From the NCBI RefSeq assembly GCF_017086445.1, contig NZ_CP070968.1:2294001-2358000 (forward strand): a DNA stretch of 64,000 nt. Direction: 5' to 3'. This DNA comes from Brevundimonas fontaquae (lineage in GTDB: Bacteria > Pseudomonadota > Alphaproteobacteria > Caulobacterales > Caulobacteraceae). Positions 18,142 to 26,755 of the stretch are shown here, one piece after another. Within the stretch, counting starts at the first letter, position 1; each line of letters starts with the position of its first letter. Made by a program: the position numbers and the translations under genes. Below the pieces are notes generated by a model. The model was not told the origin of the DNA. It ran no database searches and saw only the letters and a list, made by a program, of their open reading frames with translations.

Positions 18142-18176
18142 TAAAAACGCCAGGGGCCGACTGGATCGACCCCTGA
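18142..18176 (-). terminator. Rho-independent terminator after the TonB receptor gene
   Basis: On the minus strand, CAGGGG and CCCCTG arms enclose a 13-base loop and are followed by GGCGTTTTTA. It lies 12 bases after the stop of the receptor gene and separates it from the gsp operon, so the two are independent transcripts. Confidence 0.75.
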
Positions 18177-18187
18177 CGCTCTATGCC

Positions 18188-20836
18188 TTAGAAACGCGCC
18201 GTCAGGCTGACCGAAGCGCTGGATCCGAGATCGTAGTTGTTGATACGGATCTTGCGGCCCTGTTCCTGATACTCGTCGTAGTCGGTGCCGAGGAGATTGC
18301 GCAGCTCAATAGCAAATCCGAGATCTTGACCGATCACGCTGAAGTCCTTGCGGTACACCAGATCGAGAAACACGCCAGGATCCTGAATCAAGTCCGGCTC
18401 GCCAGGACGGCCACGCGCCGAGGTCCTTTTGGAGACGTAGTTCACGATGATCGTGGCTTGCGACCTCGCCGTATCGTCTTCCCAGCCGAACTGCAGGTTC
18501 GCGACATGGTCCGACTGGCCTTGAAGGCGGCTGCCGTCAATGACGTAGAAGGAAGCCGGCTGAGCGACGCCGAGGCTGGACTGGGTCGTGACGGTATCCC
18601 CGTCTTCGACCTTCACCTCAGAGTTGGAATAGGTGTAGTTGCCGGAAACAAGCCAGCGTTTGCTGGAAATGAAGGACAGGCCGTTGTCCGGGAACTCCCA
18701 GAACTTCTTCGCCTCCAGTTCGACCCCCTTAACGATCGCCTTCGGGGCGTTGATGAACGTCTGGGATATGCTGGCGCCCTGATCGACGACGCTGGATTCA
18801 ACCGGCTTGTCCAAATCCTTGTAGAAGAGCCCGAACGTCACATACTGGTTGCGAGCGAAATACCATTCGTACCGCGCGTCCAGGTTCAGGAACTCGGTGT
18901 TCACCAAATACGGGTTCCCGATGAAGGTCCTGTCGCTCTCTACGTCGGTGTATTGCTGCGGCGCCAGTTCGCGGAACTGGGGCCGCCCGATGGTCTTAGA
19001 CGCACCGAACCGCAACTGCATGTCTTCGGCGAAGTTCCAGGTCACAGTCGCCGCCGGCAACACATAGCTTTCGTTGATTTCAGTCGGAAGAAAGCCGGTC
19101 GCCCCACCGAAGAGGTCGAACGGATTGACGCTTTGCTTGCCGTCTTCGAACCGGACGCCGAGGTTTAGGTTGACCAGAGGTATGACCTCGGCCTCGACCT
19201 GACCGTAGACGGCGTTGACACGCAGTTTCGCATCATATGCCGAAGCGCCGTTCGAACCCGTGATTTCTTCCAGCTGAAGCGTCGACCCGATGTTGAAATC
19301 AGAAAACAGGTAATCGACGCGCGAAAGCTGTTGTTCCGGGGTCAAGCCGTTGGGGGCGATGAAGTGAAGCAGACGCTGCTGCGACGAACGGTCATTGTCG
19401 CTGCTCGCCACGCCTAGGGTGAACTTAGCTTCACGCGCATCCGAAAGCGGCAGAGTATAGCTGACGTCTGCGCCGCCCGAGATGATGGTGTCGTCCAGGT
19501 TGCTGAACGAAATACGGTTGGTCTGGATGTTGTGGATAATATCGCCAGTTGCGTTCTTGCCGTAGCCGAACTGGGTCTCATACGGCGCATCACGCGAGGT
19601 CTTCGCATAGGCCACACGCCAGGTGAAATCCCACGCGCCTAGCGTGTGATCGCCGGACAACTGTGTGGTGAACAGCTGACGGGCGAACCATTCGGTGTAG
19701 TCGGTACGGCGATAGGCGCCGCCGCCCAAGTCGTCAAATCCAGCGACCGAGCGGGCTTCCTTTGTCGTGTTTCGGACGTAGAAGTTGGTCCACTTAATCT
19801 CGTTGTCGTCGTCGGCGAGGCTGAGCGAGCCGAACAGATTGAGACCGATATTGTTCTCGTTGGAGCGGAACACGTAGTCGTCAGCCAGCACTAGCTGACC
19901 GCTGTCGATACGACCGGATTGTCGCACGCCCTGGCGACCCTTCCAGCTGTTGTCATAGCCCGCGACGAAAACGGCGCCCAGCGTCCCCCACGGGGTCTGC
20001 ATGGCGTTGCCGCCCGTCAGGCTGAAGCCAAGGTTCGCAGGTGTCTGCTCTTTCTGGAGAAGTCGCAGTGGAGCGTTCTCGAGCGACTGACCAAGGGTCC
20101 GAAGCTGAGCAGCCGTGTAGTTTGGCCCGACCTGAATCCGATTCCCCGATTGGAACGCGAGGTCGATGCCGCCGGGCAGACTGCGGGTGCCGTCGTCGAA
20201 GCCGGTGAAGTCCGTGCGCGATCCGAAATAGATCAGGTTGTTTCGGCCGGTGAACTCCGTATCCGCGCCGACAGACGCCTTCATCGTGAAGAAGGCTTCG
20301 GTCGGCGCTGAAAGAGTCTGAAGATCTATGACGCCGCCGCCGAACTCACCAGGGAAGCTGGCCGAGTAGGTTTTTTGAACAGTAACGCCCTTCAGAATGT
20401 CGGACGGGAACAGGTCCAGCGGAATCACGCGTTGAAGCGGCTCAGGGCTGGGCAGAGGTGAGCCGTTGAGCAGGGCGGACGAGTAGCGCTCACCCAGACC
20501 GCGGACATACACGAACCGGCCTTCGACGACCGACAGGCCGGTCACGCGCGTCAAGGCTGCGGCGGCGGAAGAATCGCCGGTGCGTTGCAGGTCTTCGGCC
20601 GTCAGGAAGGCGGCCACTTCCGGGCTGGCGCGGTTCGGCTCAGGGATGAAACGGCCAAGAACCACAATCTCATCGACGGTGGACGGCGTCTGATCGATGT
20701 CGGTTTGCGACTGAGCCGCCGGGGTCTGCTCGACCGGAGCCGAAGGGTTTTCGGTTTGTGCGAGTGTCATGCCAGGCGCGACCATCGCGCTTGTGGCTAG
20801 CAGGACCCCTGTCAGGGTCAGAGTAAGTGTCTTCAT
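18188..20836 (-). CDS. TonB-dependent outer-membrane receptor
   Basis: About 882 residues from the ATG at 20836 (MKTLTLTLTGVLLATSAM signal peptide); an upstream in-frame ATG at 20920 overlaps an intercistronic hairpin and is unlikely. A TonB box-like segment (VDEIVVLGRF) is followed by the plug domain (VTGLSVVEGRFVYVRGLGERYS, read as VTGLSVVEGRF then VYVRGLGERYS; FPGEFGGGVIDLQT) and a 22-strand barrel ending in a terminal Phe (SVSLTARF). The plug type VYVRGLGERYSSALLNG is common among Caulobacterales receptors of unknown substrate. The gene follows the lipoprotein gene in a Pho-box-controlled operon, so a phosphorus compound is the likely ligand by context. Confidence 0.9.
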   Translation of the reverse strand: MKTLTLTLTGVLLATSAMVAPGMTLAQTENPSAPVEQTPAAQSQTDIDQTPSTVDEIVVLGRFIPEPNRASPEVAAFLTAEDLQRTGDSSAAAALTRVTGLSVVEGRFVYVRGLGERYSSALLNGSPLPSPEPLQRVIPLDLFPSDILKGVTVQKTYSASFPGEFGGGVIDLQTLSAPTEAFFTMKASVGADTEFTGRNNLIYFGSRTDFTGFDDGTRSLPGGIDLAFQSGNRIQVGPNYTAAQLRTLGQSLENAPLRLLQKEQTPANLGFSLTGGNAMQTPWGTLGAVFVAGYDNSWKGRQGVRQSGRIDSGQLVLADDYVFRSNENNIGLNLFGSLSLADDDNEIKWTNFYVRNTTKEARSVAGFDDLGGGAYRRTDYTEWFARQLFTTQLSGDHTLGAWDFTWRVAYAKTSRDAPYETQFGYGKNATGDIIHNIQTNRISFSNLDDTIISGGADVSYTLPLSDAREAKFTLGVASSDNDRSSQQRLLHFIAPNGLTPEQQLSRVDYLFSDFNIGSTLQLEEITGSNGASAYDAKLRVNAVYGQVEAEVIPLVNLNLGVRFEDGKQSVNPFDLFGGATGFLPTEINESYVLPAATVTWNFAEDMQLRFGASKTIGRPQFRELAPQQYTDVESDRTFIGNPYLVNTEFLNLDARYEWYFARNQYVTFGLFYKDLDKPVESSVVDQGASISQTFINAPKAIVKGVELEAKKFWEFPDNGLSFISSKRWLVSGNYTYSNSEVKVEDGDTVTTQSSLGVAQPASFYVIDGSRLQGQSDHVANLQFGWEDDTARSQATIIVNYVSKRTSARGRPGEPDLIQDPGVFLDLVYRKDFSVIGQDLGFAIELRNLLGTDYDEYQEQGRKIRINNYDLGSSASVSLTARF

Positions 20837-20880
20837 GATCTGCGCCTTGAAGGGGGGTGTGACGAAAGCAGGCGAAATGG

Positions 20881-20906
20881 GACGGGGACCCGACTGGGTC
20901 CCCGTC
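20881..20906 (-). promoter_or_regulatory. Strong intercistronic hairpin between lipoprotein and receptor genes
   Basis: Arms GACGGGGACCC and GGGTCCCCGTC pair perfectly over 11 bases around a 4-base loop, starting 14 bases after the lipoprotein stop. On the minus strand it is followed only by a weak T-stretch (CATTTCG), so it would act as a partial terminator or as a 3' stabiliser of the upstream message. This suggests more lipoprotein than receptor is made. Confidence 0.65.
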
Positions 20907-20919
20907 CGCCTTTTCGTCA

Positions 20920-22437
20920 TCAGCAGGTCGAACCGGCAGCCAAACCGCAGGTCCAGCCGAGGTACCAGGTGTCGGCAGCGTTTCTGACGGCGCCGATGTA
21001 GGTGACCGAGGTGAAGAACGGATACAGCGCAGGCGCATTGGCGGCCGTGACCGCTGTCTCATTGGCGCCGTTGATGAAGGTCAGACCGTTGTTCGTCATG
21101 GTCGCCCCCGCCGGGGCCGTCATGGTCGACGTGCCGGTTGCGGTGTTGTTGACGTTGGTGGCGTTAATGAACACCGCCTCCGTCGCAGCCGCGTTCACGT
21201 TGCTGTCGTTCTCATAAGGACGCGAGCACGCGAAATAGACCGAGCGGAAGATCGGCGCATTCGTCACCGTCTGCGCGTCGTCGATGTCGAGGCAAGCCGC
21301 CGCCGAGGTGGTCGGGTTGGTGAAGACCGAGTTGATGATCGACGGCGACGTGCCGGTGTTCAGTGTAATGATCGCGTCGGCCGCCACAGCGGCGTTACGT
21401 CCCACGATGGTGAAGTTCGAAACCTTCGGCTGGGCGAAGTAGGTCGTACCCGACGGCGCGGCCGACCATTCGAAACCACGGCTGCCGTTGGTCACGGCCG
21501 TTGGCTTCTGGGTGATGATGCCGAACTGCGCGCCACCGCGCCAGCCGGTGTCGGTATCCAGACCATCATCGTCCGCGCCGTTGATGACCAGATACCTGAG
21601 GTTGACGTTGCCGCCGAAGATTTCGATGCCGTCGTCCGACGAGTTGTAGGACTGGAAGTGATCGACAGTGGTGCCCGATCCGACGCCGGCCAGTGTTAGG
21701 GCCTGCAGCTCGTTATTCGGCGAGATCTCGAAGCCAGAATAGTTGACCTGAACATAGCGAAGGCGGCCCGAGTTGTCGGCCGGGCTGTTGCCGCCGTAGT
21801 TGGCGCTGGTGCCTTCGATCTGACCGACGCAGGCTGCGTTCGGCGCCGTGACGCCCACGGGGCAGACGGCAGTCGGCGCGCGACCGGCGATGACAAGGCC
21901 ACCCCACTGCCCTTGCGACGTCGGGGTCGTGGCGCCTTCGACATTCTGCCGACTCGTAAAGATGATCGGGCTGGTCGCGGTGCCTTCAGCGAAGATTTGC
22001 GAGCCGCGATTGACCAACAGATAGTCGGTTCCGCCAGAAGCGAAGACTTTGACGCCGGCTTCGATGGTCAAGATGCCTTGCGTCGAACCTGGAGTCGGGG
22101 CGGCGGCGTCAGGTCCTCGGTCAGTGCCGACTTCCGTGCGACCCGAGATCGAATAGATGGTTCCCGCGCGCAGCGGTACGGTCAGCGAGCCGAGAATCTG
22201 TTGCGGTAGTTGGCAAACCCGCAGCGTGCCGTTGGCGATCAGGCCGACATTGGCAAATCCCGTGGGGCAATCGCTCGCCGGAGTACCGTTGCCAGGAGGC
22301 GGGTTGGTCGTTCCGCCGCCGCCGCCGCTCCCGCCGCCGAAATCGCCTTCGCCCGGCGAGGCGACCTCTGCGGAGCCGCATGCAGCAAGAGCCAGAACGC
22401 AGGTTCCAGCCAAAAGGATATTGGTCAAGCGAAGCAT
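20920..22437 (-). CDS. Large secreted lipoprotein, partner of the TonB receptor
   Basis: 505 residues. Lipobox LALAAC at about 15-20, followed by a Gly-rich linker and PPPGNG. The body has many Gly/Asn/Asp and repeated short beta units (SPIIFTSRQN, WGGLVIAGRAP, LRYVQVNYSGFEISPNNELQALTL, read as LRYVQVNYSG and FEISPNNELQALTL; DDGIEIFGGNVNLRYLVING), suggesting a right-handed beta-helix. Four or more cysteines occur as pairs. The organisation resembles surface or extracellular lipoproteins made on phosphate starvation and exported by T2SS in Caulobacter (ElpS type); homology to ElpS is not established here. A PhoB box and a promoter lie about 97 bases upstream. Confidence 0.75.
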   Translation of the reverse strand: MLRLTNILLAGTCVLALAACGSAEVASPGEGDFGGGSGGGGGTTNPPPGNGTPASDCPTGFANVGLIANGTLRVCQLPQQILGSLTVPLRAGTIYSISGRTEVGTDRGPDAAAPTPGSTQGILTIEAGVKVFASGGTDYLLVNRGSQIFAEGTATSPIIFTSRQNVEGATTPTSQGQWGGLVIAGRAPTAVCPVGVTAPNAACVGQIEGTSANYGGNSPADNSGRLRYVQVNYSGFEISPNNELQALTLAGVGSGTTVDHFQSYNSSDDGIEIFGGNVNLRYLVINGADDDGLDTDTGWRGGAQFGIITQKPTAVTNGSRGFEWSAAPSGTTYFAQPKVSNFTIVGRNAAVAADAIITLNTGTSPSIINSVFTNPTTSAAACLDIDDAQTVTNAPIFRSVYFACSRPYENDSNVNAAATEAVFINATNVNNTATGTSTMTAPAGATMTNNGLTFINGANETAVTAANAPALYPFFTSVTYIGAVRNAADTWYLGWTCGLAAGSTC

Positions 22438-22533
22438 AGAGATCCCCTAGGATTGTCCGCGGGTCACTGCGCATCGGTTTGACGCAGTCCAGCACCCCTC
22501 CTTATCGACCTATGCTTTTATTGTAATAGACTC

Positions 22534-22551
22534 ATGACACGATGTTGACAG
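22534..22551 (-). promoter_or_regulatory. PhoB-binding site (Pho box) with -10 element
   Basis: On the minus strand CTGTCA-ACATC-GTGTCAT matches the Pho box layout CTGTCA-N5-CTGTCAT with one mismatch in the second half-site. A TACAAT -10 element begins eight bases downstream (22525-22520), the expected place for PhoB-activated sigma-70 promoters. It lies 97 bases before the lipoprotein start. Confidence 0.75.
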
Positions 22552-22780
22552 ATTCTATTTTCCGTCTTGGGCCTGATCATTTTAATTTGTAATCGTTGCC
22601 ACCATTGGCACCGTAAACCACAATAAGGCTTGCCTCAATTTCCGAATATTCCGTCTACTGTGGAATCTTTTCATATTTGTCACAAGATTATTTTTAGCAG
22701 CATGTCGGTGCGACAATATTGATCAGGATCAATCGGTCGTTCCCTGTTGTAAGCTGAAAATCCACTTATCGAACGCGGCG

Positions 22781-23608
22781 ATGATTGACCCGATAACGTT
22801 TTCTGCGACGCCAGTTCTCTTGAGATGCTGTGTGTGGTTTACATCCGACGAAAAAGATCGGTCTTTTATACCCCTTCCGCTCAAACAGGCTGCGGCGAAT
22901 AATAATTTCGTTATTGTTCGAGAGTACGGTTGTTTAGACATCCCTACAGACCGGAATATAGTTCGCAAACGGGTGATAAGCGATCTCAAACGGAGCGTTA
23001 TAGGCGCGATTATTGCTCCCAGTCTTTCGACCGTCGCGCGCTCGCACTCTGAACTTCAAGACTTAGCGAGCGCTATTGGCCTTGCTGGCGGGCGCCTAAT
23101 TTTGACTGACGATAACCTGGATACTGATCGTTCCGGCGCTCAGGCGTTTGCGAACGTCTTGCTGGCGACTGCGATGTGGCGTGCGTCAATCAACGGCAGC
23201 GACGCCAGAAATCAACTTATCTCTTACTCTCCCGCCCCGGTTCAGCGCGTTGCGGCAGCACCATTTGGGTTTTGGTGGAGCGACGGCCGTTTAGAGCCTC
23301 ACCCCCTTGAGGCGCCCATCCGCCTTGAGATGTACACCCTTTTCGCCTCCCTCCGGGACTTGGCCGAAGTCACGACGTCTTTGAACAGTCGAGGTCGACG
23401 ACTACGCAGGAAGAAGCGCTTCACCCCTGCGGAGGTCAAACGGATAATTCAAGATCCAGTGTCTATGGGGTTGTACCGAGGGAACTGTAAACACCACCAT
23501 AACGTGGATGCTCAAGCAGCTGCCAGCTCAGTTTCCGTCCATCCAATCGTCACAAAAGAACTCTGGTCGGAATGCAATAATCTCATCGATTCTATCAGCC
23601 GCGCTTAA
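22781..23608 (+). CDS. Serine-recombinase-like protein with degenerate catalytic domain
   Basis: 275 residues. The order of elements follows a large serine recombinase: an N-terminal strand with a lone serine (CVWFTSDEKDRS), a DxxxxDR segment (CLDIPTDRNIVRKRV), the AIIAPSLSTVARSHSELQDL element, then a recombinase domain (APFGFWWSDGRLEPHP, RRKKRFTPAEVKRIIQDPVSMGLYRGN). The usual RLDRLSR catalytic arginine is replaced (APSLSTVARS), and the first motif lacks the usual YxRxS form. The protein is half normal length and has no zinc or coiled-coil end. Base composition is visibly more A/T-rich than its neighbours, a sign of transfer. It may bind DNA without cutting it; it could also be a decayed phage integrase. 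Confidence 0.55.
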   Translation: MIDPITFSATPVLLRCCVWFTSDEKDRSFIPLPLKQAAANNNFVIVREYGCLDIPTDRNIVRKRVISDLKRSVIGAIIAPSLSTVARSHSELQDLASAIGLAGGRLILTDDNLDTDRSGAQAFANVLLATAMWRASINGSDARNQLISYSPAPVQRVAAAPFGFWWSDGRLEPHPLEAPIRLEMYTLFASLRDLAEVTTSLNSRGRRLRRKKRFTPAEVKRIIQDPVSMGLYRGNCKHHHNVDAQAAASSVSVHPIVTKELWSECNNLIDSISRA

Positions 23609-23722
23609 GACCAAATAGTGTTACATCCATCCAGCTATTACACTGATTTGTTCGGAACAGGTCTTTAGTAGAGTACGTGCTGGTTCAGCTTTTAGGCGCT
23701 ACAAAATTGCTGGGGAAGGCGC

Positions 23723-24469
23723 TCATTTTTCTGCGACCGCGATTGCTGAAAGATCCGCAGCGGCATCAGCCGGTAATCCGCCAGCCTTTCGCTCGGAATA
23801 GCGGTCAACGAGCATGTGGGCATGAGGTCGGGTCAGGACCGTGAACCGCACCAGTTCCTCCATGACATCGACGATGCGGTCGTAATAGGCCGACGGCTTC
23901 ATCCGGCCTGCATCGTCGAACTCCGTGAAAGCCTTGGCGACGCTGGATTGATTGGGGATGGTGATCATCCGCATCCAGCGCCCGAGCAGGCGCAGGGTGT
24001 TGACGGCGTTGAAGCTCTGGGAGCCACCAGACACCTGCATGACGGCTAGGGTGCGGCCCTGGGTGGGGCGCATGCCGCCGATGTTGAGCGGCAGATGGTC
24101 GATCTGAAGTTTCATGATCCCGGATACCTGGCCGTGGCGTTCGGGGCTGCACCAGACCATGCCCTCGGACCACGAGGCGTGCTCACGCAGCTCGTGCACG
24201 GCGGGATGATCGTCGCCCGCCACCTGATCGGTCAGGGGCAGGTCGGACGGATCGAAGATGCGGGTCTCGCACCCCATGTGGCGAAGCAGGCGGGCCGCCT
24301 CCTCGACGCAGAGGCGTGAGAAGGACCGCTCACGCAGCGAGCCATAAAGCAGCAGGATGCGGGGCGGGGGATCACCGGCTTCGAGACCCAGCGCCGGCGT
24401 ATTCGAAAGATAGGCCGCATCGAGCGCCGGCAGATGGCTGGCATCAGGCAGATCGCGAAGGCGGTTCAT
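23723..24469 (-). CDS. arsH: ArsH, NADPH-dependent flavoprotein (organoarsenical oxidase)
   Basis: 248 residues from the ATG at 24469. Family features: [26 protein letters not shown] near 35-60 (read as [11 protein letters not shown] and [13 protein letters not shown]), [21 protein letters not shown], and [25 protein letters not shown] near the middle, ending in [19 protein letters not shown]. ArsH uses NADPH and FMN to oxidise trivalent organoarsenicals and is often in ars operons. It overlaps the 3' end of the truncated arsC by 4 bases, so the two were one operon. Confidence 0.9.
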   Translation of the reverse strand: MNRLRDLPDASHLPALDAAYLSNTPALGLEAGDPPPRILLLYGSLRERSFSRLCVEEAARLLRHMGCETRIFDPSDLPLTDQVAGDDHPAVHELREHASWSEGMVWCSPERHGQVSGIMKLQIDHLPLNIGGMRPTQGRTLAVMQVSGGSQSFNAVNTLRLLGRWMRMITIPNQSSVAKAFTEFDDAGRMKPSAYYDRIVDVMEELVRFTVLTRPHAHMLVDRYSERKAGGLPADAAADLSAIAVAEK

Positions 24470-24713
24470 CTGCGCACACGGCGCCCGTCGGCGTCGATAA
24501 CGACTTCGCCATCCTCCTTGGTGAAGGGTTTCAGTCCCTCCGGGGGCAGCAGGTCCAGCACCGTCTCGGACGGGCGGCAAAGTTTGACGCTTAGGGGCGA
24601 GACGACAATGGGGCGGTTCATCAGGATCGGATGCGCCGCGATGGCGTCCAGCAGCTGGTCGTCCGACAAGCTTGTGTCGCTCAGGCCGCGGTCGGCGTAG
24701 GGCGTGCCCTTTT
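24466..24713 (-). pseudogene. arsC: arsC (glutaredoxin-type arsenate reductase), 5'-truncated
   Basis: Only the last 81 residues remain ([42 protein letters not shown]). The N-terminal half with the catalytic cysteine is missing. At 24709-24714 the arsC frame is joined directly to an integrase gene in another frame. The remnant has no credible start of its own, so it is a pseudogene even though its end is intact. Confidence 0.85.
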
Positions 24714-24881
24714 GGCGTCCAATGCGATGTTGAACATCGCAAGATCCCGTATCGATCCAACGGACTTCAGGTGCTGACGGATCGCCCAGATGTGCTTTGG
24801 CTTGAGTGGGGCCTTCGCACCGGTCATTCGACCAGCGTTCCAGGGTTTGCGGGGTAAACGAAACAGATCGGGCTGGCTCAT
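24711..24881 (-). pseudogene. Tyrosine-recombinase (integrase) N-terminal fragment
   Basis: About 57 residues from an ATG at 24881: [51 protein letters not shown] (split as KPKHIWAIRQHL and [15 protein letters not shown]). It then runs into arsC DNA, where a foreign tail of nine residues precedes a stop at 24681. The same family, also decayed, occurs at 47964-48588. The fragment lacks all catalytic residues. The sequence between 24882 and 25074 contains no gene I can support. Confidence 0.75.
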
Positions 24882-25074
24882 GGCCACCTCCCACGATCAA
24901 CACCCCCCTCCTCAAAATACGCTCCAAACAACCTAGATGCGCCAGCAGCGGACATTGGCGCCTTCTCGAGACGCAGACGTCAGCTGCGTTGCTCCAGGGC
25001 AGGCTGCAATCTTCGCGGCCTCCAGACGGGCCCGCTACAACAGAGGCGCGCTGCGTTGTTGCACACTGGAGCGC

Positions 25075-26745
25075 TCAGAGTTCTGTCAGGCCGCCCGTCG
25101 GCGAGACAGCAAAGGCCTTCGCCCTCTTCAGCTCATAGGGTTTGGCCGCGATGGTGGACACGGCGCACAGCTCGCCCACGACCCGATCCTGCGTGATATT
25201 CAGCATCACATAACCCTTCGATGTCTGGTCGCAGAACCTCACCTCGGGATTGGCCGCCGACAGCGCGGCACCCAGCGGCAGGCCGCCCACATGGTCCCCC
25301 GGCGAAGGGCTGGAGATTGAGGATGTGCCGAACTCCACCGCCCGGCGCGCGCCGTCCTTGTCGTGGAGTTCGTTGACCCAGAAGGCGTGACTGTCGCCCG
25401 ACAGGACGATGGGCGCGACGTCCGCCGCCGCAAACGTCTCGTACAGACGCTCGCGCCCGGCCGGATAGCCGTCCCAGCTGTCCAGATTGAACGGCAAGCC
25501 CAGCTTGAACAGCTGTATCGCCGCCGCGACCTGCGGCCGAGCGTCTTCCGGCAAGGAGGCGACCATCTGCTGGAGCTGCTCCGGCGGCATCATGCGCGAG
25601 ATGTCCGGTCCCTTGACCTTGGCCATCACCACCTGATTGCCGATGATCTGCCACGGACGACCGGCCGCCTTGGAGCGGCTTAGCGTCTCGCCGATCCATT
25701 GACGCTGGCGCTCGCCTAGGAGATCGCGATCCGGCGCCTGACGCAGAGCTTCGAACGCCGCGACGTCCGGCCCGCCCGCCGCCGTCTTGGGCATGTCTGC
25801 GAAGGTCATCTGCTCGCCGCGCGCCAGCAGCCGCGTCTCGACCATCGCCAAGGTGGCCAAGTCGCCGAAATCGAAGCTGCGGTTGATCGCCGCGTTGAGC
25901 GCGCCCGACTTGGGCTCGCGGATCGGCATCCATTCGTAATAGGCGCGAAGCGCGGCCGCCTTGCGGGTCGCGAAGTCGCCCTCGGTCTCGGGCTGGTGGT
26001 TCTCCGCGCCCGTCATCCAGGCGTCGTTGGCCACCTCGTGGTCGTCCCATACGCAGATGAAGGCGGCGCGGGCGTGGGCGGCCTGAAGGTCGGGATCGGT
26101 CTTGTATTGGGCGTGCCGCGTCCGATAGTCGGCCAGGATGACGATCTCGTGCGCCGGCTGCGGAATCCGGTTCAGGGCCGCGCCCGTACTCATGCCATAG
26201 GCGGACGGCTCGGCCCCATATTCGTAGATGTAGTCGCCCAGGTGGATGACGGCGTCCAGCCGGTCCCGCTTAGACAGGGCGTCATAGGCGTTGAACAGGC
26301 CGCCGGGATAAAGCTGACACGACACGACGGCCAAGGCCAGATCGGCGGTCGCCCCCTCCGGCAGGGTCCGCACCCGGCCGACCGGCGAGATCACGCCATT
26401 GGCGACGAAGCGATAGAAATAGTCGCGTCCCGGCTCCAGGCCCTGGCCGTCCAGATCGTGTTTGACGGTGAAATCCCGCTCGGCCCGCGCGCGAAGACCG
26501 GTCGAGCGACGAACGATGTCGCCGAACCCGGCGTCATTTGCGACTTCCAGCACGACGGCGACCTCCCCGACCGACGGATCGGCCGGGGTGACGCGGGTCC
26601 AGAAGACGGCCGAGCGCGTGTCGGGATCGCCGCTGGCCACCCCGTGCAGGAAGGCGACCGATCCGGTGTTGGCGTCCTGCGCAACGGCGGGCGACGCCGC
26701 CCCCGCGCCGAGCAACCCAAGAAGACTGCGGCGATCCATGTTCAT
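25075..26745 (-). CDS. phoD: PhoD-type alkaline phosphatase/phosphodiesterase
   Basis: 556 residues. The N-terminus carries a twin-arginine-like signal (MDRRSLLGLLGAGAASPAVA), so it is exported folded by Tat. The PhoD domain begins with FLHGVASGDPDTRSAVFWTR and contains ALAVVSCQLYPGGLFNAYDAL, VIHLGDYIYEYG, FICVWDDHEVANDAW and VLSGDSHAFWVNELHD: the metal-binding D, DHE and GDSH residues. It hydrolyses phosphomonoesters or diesters outside the inner membrane to free phosphate. It lies 10 bases after the TonB receptor gene (26756) on the same strand and is probably its operon partner. Confidence 0.95.
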   Translation of the reverse strand: MNMDRRSLLGLLGAGAASPAVAQDANTGSVAFLHGVASGDPDTRSAVFWTRVTPADPSVGEVAVVLEVANDAGFGDIVRRSTGLRARAERDFTVKHDLDGQGLEPGRDYFYRFVANGVISPVGRVRTLPEGATADLALAVVSCQLYPGGLFNAYDALSKRDRLDAVIHLGDYIYEYGAEPSAYGMSTGAALNRIPQPAHEIVILADYRTRHAQYKTDPDLQAAHARAAFICVWDDHEVANDAWMTGAENHQPETEGDFATRKAAALRAYYEWMPIREPKSGALNAAINRSFDFGDLATLAMVETRLLARGEQMTFADMPKTAAGGPDVAAFEALRQAPDRDLLGERQRQWIGETLSRSKAAGRPWQIIGNQVVMAKVKGPDISRMMPPEQLQQMVASLPEDARPQVAAAIQLFKLGLPFNLDSWDGYPAGRERLYETFAAADVAPIVLSGDSHAFWVNELHDKDGARRAVEFGTSSISSPSPGDHVGGLPLGAALSAANPEVRFCDQTSKGYVMLNITQDRVVGELCAVSTIAAKPYELKRAKAFAVSPTGGLTEL

Positions 26746-26755
26746 CGTCGAACCC

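Noticed and set aside
20837..20920. An upstream start for the TonB receptor at 20920
   Set aside because: It overlaps the stop of the lipoprotein gene and the hairpin, and the 28 extra residues precede a normal signal peptide at 20836.
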